Assembly (NCBI GenBank): GCA_001513895.1
Contig: LLKO01000023.1
Span: 229,337 to 293,336 of the forward strand
Source: Graphilbum fragrans
Lineage: Eukaryota; Ascomycota; Sordariomycetes; Ophiostomatales; Ophiostomataceae
Length of the DNA: 64,000 bases
Direction: 5' to 3'
The position numbers and the translations under genes are program-made. Below, in pieces: positions 63,027 through 64,000 of this stretch; position 1 is the first letter of the stretch; each line of letters begins with the position of its first letter. Below the pieces are notes generated by a model, which had not been told where the DNA came from, made no database searches, and worked only from the letters and a program-made list of their open reading frames with translations.

Positions 63027-64000
63027 ATGACCAAGAGCACGGGAGAACGGCTGTACCGCGCGTGCATTCGCTGCCGGGCGCGGAAGACGCGCTGCGATTT
63101 GTGAGTGCTGGGGCCGATCCGCTGGCTGTTGCCGTTTTGCGTTTGCGTCGTTTCGCTGTCGCTTTCATCTCACGTTGTCTCGCTTCGCTGTCGCCTTCTG
63201 TTTCTGTCTCGCCTTCTCCTCTGCTCCACCGCCTCTCTCATCCTTGCTAACAACCAGACAATCCGTCGGCGATCCCGGAAAACCCCCCTGCCTCAAATGC
63301 CACATCGACGGCACCGACTGCACCCTCGCCGGCTCCCGTCGCGGCGGCAACTTTGCCCACAAACGAGCCGCCAAACTCGCTGCCGCCGCCCATGCTATTC
63401 ACCCCGTCCACCCCGTCCATTCCGTCCATTCCGCCCATTCCGTCAGCGCTGTCCCACCCAGCCTCAACGGCCCGGCCCCTGCCTCCGACCACCACCCCCT
63501 CATCGGCTCTCCATTTGACGCCGGCGCTTCGCGCGACAGCTGCGATGCCTCCGAAGACGCCCCTCCTCCTCCCGACCCCTCCGACGACAGCGTGCAGAAC
63601 CCGTTTGAAGCGCTCCAGGTGCTCGTCCAGGCGGCGTCGACGACATCTCCGGCTCCGGAGTCCGCCAGCAAACACGGCGACGGCCCCGCCGCGCACAGCA
63701 AAGACGCCCTGGCGCGCGTCCGCGATGCCCGAGACCGCGTGACATACGAGCCGGTGGCCGACGGCGTGCTGGACATGGATCTGCTGGTGCACCTGTTGCA
63801 ATTGTCAGTCTTCCGTCTCTCGTTTTGTTGTCGTCTTTGGTCTTTGTCTCGCTTTTTCTCGCCTTCGTGTCTCTTTGTCTCGTTCTCTCTAACCCCCAGC
63901 TACGCCGAGCGATACCACCCCTTTCTTCCGCTCGTCCCCGAACACGTCCTCGCGCCCGCCAACGCCCGCGCCACCACTCTCACCGAGCCCTTTCTCCTGA
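63027..64000 (+). CDS. Zn2Cys6 transcription factor, partial (continues beyond the window)
   Basis: Exons seen: 63027..63100, 63258..63803 and 63900 to the window end. The zinc cluster is split by intron 1: YRACIRCRARKTRCDL joins QSVGDPGKPPCLKCHIDGTDC-type sequence, giving C-X2-C-X6-C, a long loop, then C-X2-C-X6-C. A low-complexity stretch follows (HPVHPVHSVHSAHSVS). The start of the fungal_trans-like region is LLVHLLQF then YAERYHPFLPLVPEHVLA across intron 2 (donor GTCAGT, weaker than the others). The rest is outside the window. Its head-to-head position with GH31 suggests control of alpha-glucoside use, which is inference. Confidence 0.82.

Noticed and set aside
1..64000. CRISPR arrays, bacterial operons, rRNA genes
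   Set aside because: No such structures are visible; the window is eukaryotic nuclear DNA with spliceosomal introns.

Overview
The window is nuclear DNA of a filamentous ascomycete (Pezizomycotina, most likely a Sordariomycete; I cannot go lower). The evidence is many short introns (about 50-165 bp) with GT...CTAAC...AG signals, fungal-only families (Zn2Cys6 regulators, ATG29, GT90/CAP10, OrsD-like and fungal HNH relics), and GC-rich coding islands separated by AT-rich stretches that look altered by RIP (repeat-induced point mutation). One assembly gap (N run) lies at 56539-56696. Exon joins given in the entries were worked out by eye from splice signals and reading frame.

Layout. 1-13.5 kb: a long low-complexity coiled-coil protein (292-3780), autophagy gene ATG29 (8218-6006, minus), a zinc-finger/AT-hook protein (10521-9300, minus) and guanylate kinase GUK1 (13465-12811, minus). 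13.5-25.2 kb is gene-poor and repeat-rich. It holds a degenerate small kinase, an OrsD-like relic, a GT90 membrane glycosyltransferase (21050-18453, minus), a four-unit tandem repeat of about 145 bp, a dispersed repeat in three copies, and a broken HNH-nuclease-type gene. 25.2-35.3 kb carries two MFS transporters transcribed away from each other and two amidohydrolases sharing one divergent promoter.

36.2-46.1 kb is the most coherent unit: Zn2Cys6 regulator, kynurenine formamidase, kynureninase, indoleamine 2,3-dioxygenase, second Zn2Cys6 regulator. The three enzymes are consecutive steps from tryptophan to anthranilate plus alanine (tryptophan -> N-formylkynurenine -> kynurenine -> anthranilate). 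No kynurenine 3-monooxygenase or 3-hydroxyanthranilate dioxygenase is present, so the block reads as a tryptophan-to-anthranilate catabolic module with its own regulators rather than a complete NAD-synthesis route.

46.5-64 kb: a secreted GH3 beta-glucosidase with a PA14 insert, a small TIGR04076-type protein, an amino-acid permease, an aldo/keto reductase with an unusual long N-terminal region, an ankyrin-repeat gene cut by the gap, a second zinc-finger/AT-hook protein related to the one at 10 kb, a GH31 alpha-glycosidase, and the start of a third Zn2Cys6 regulator that runs off the window and is divergent from GH31.
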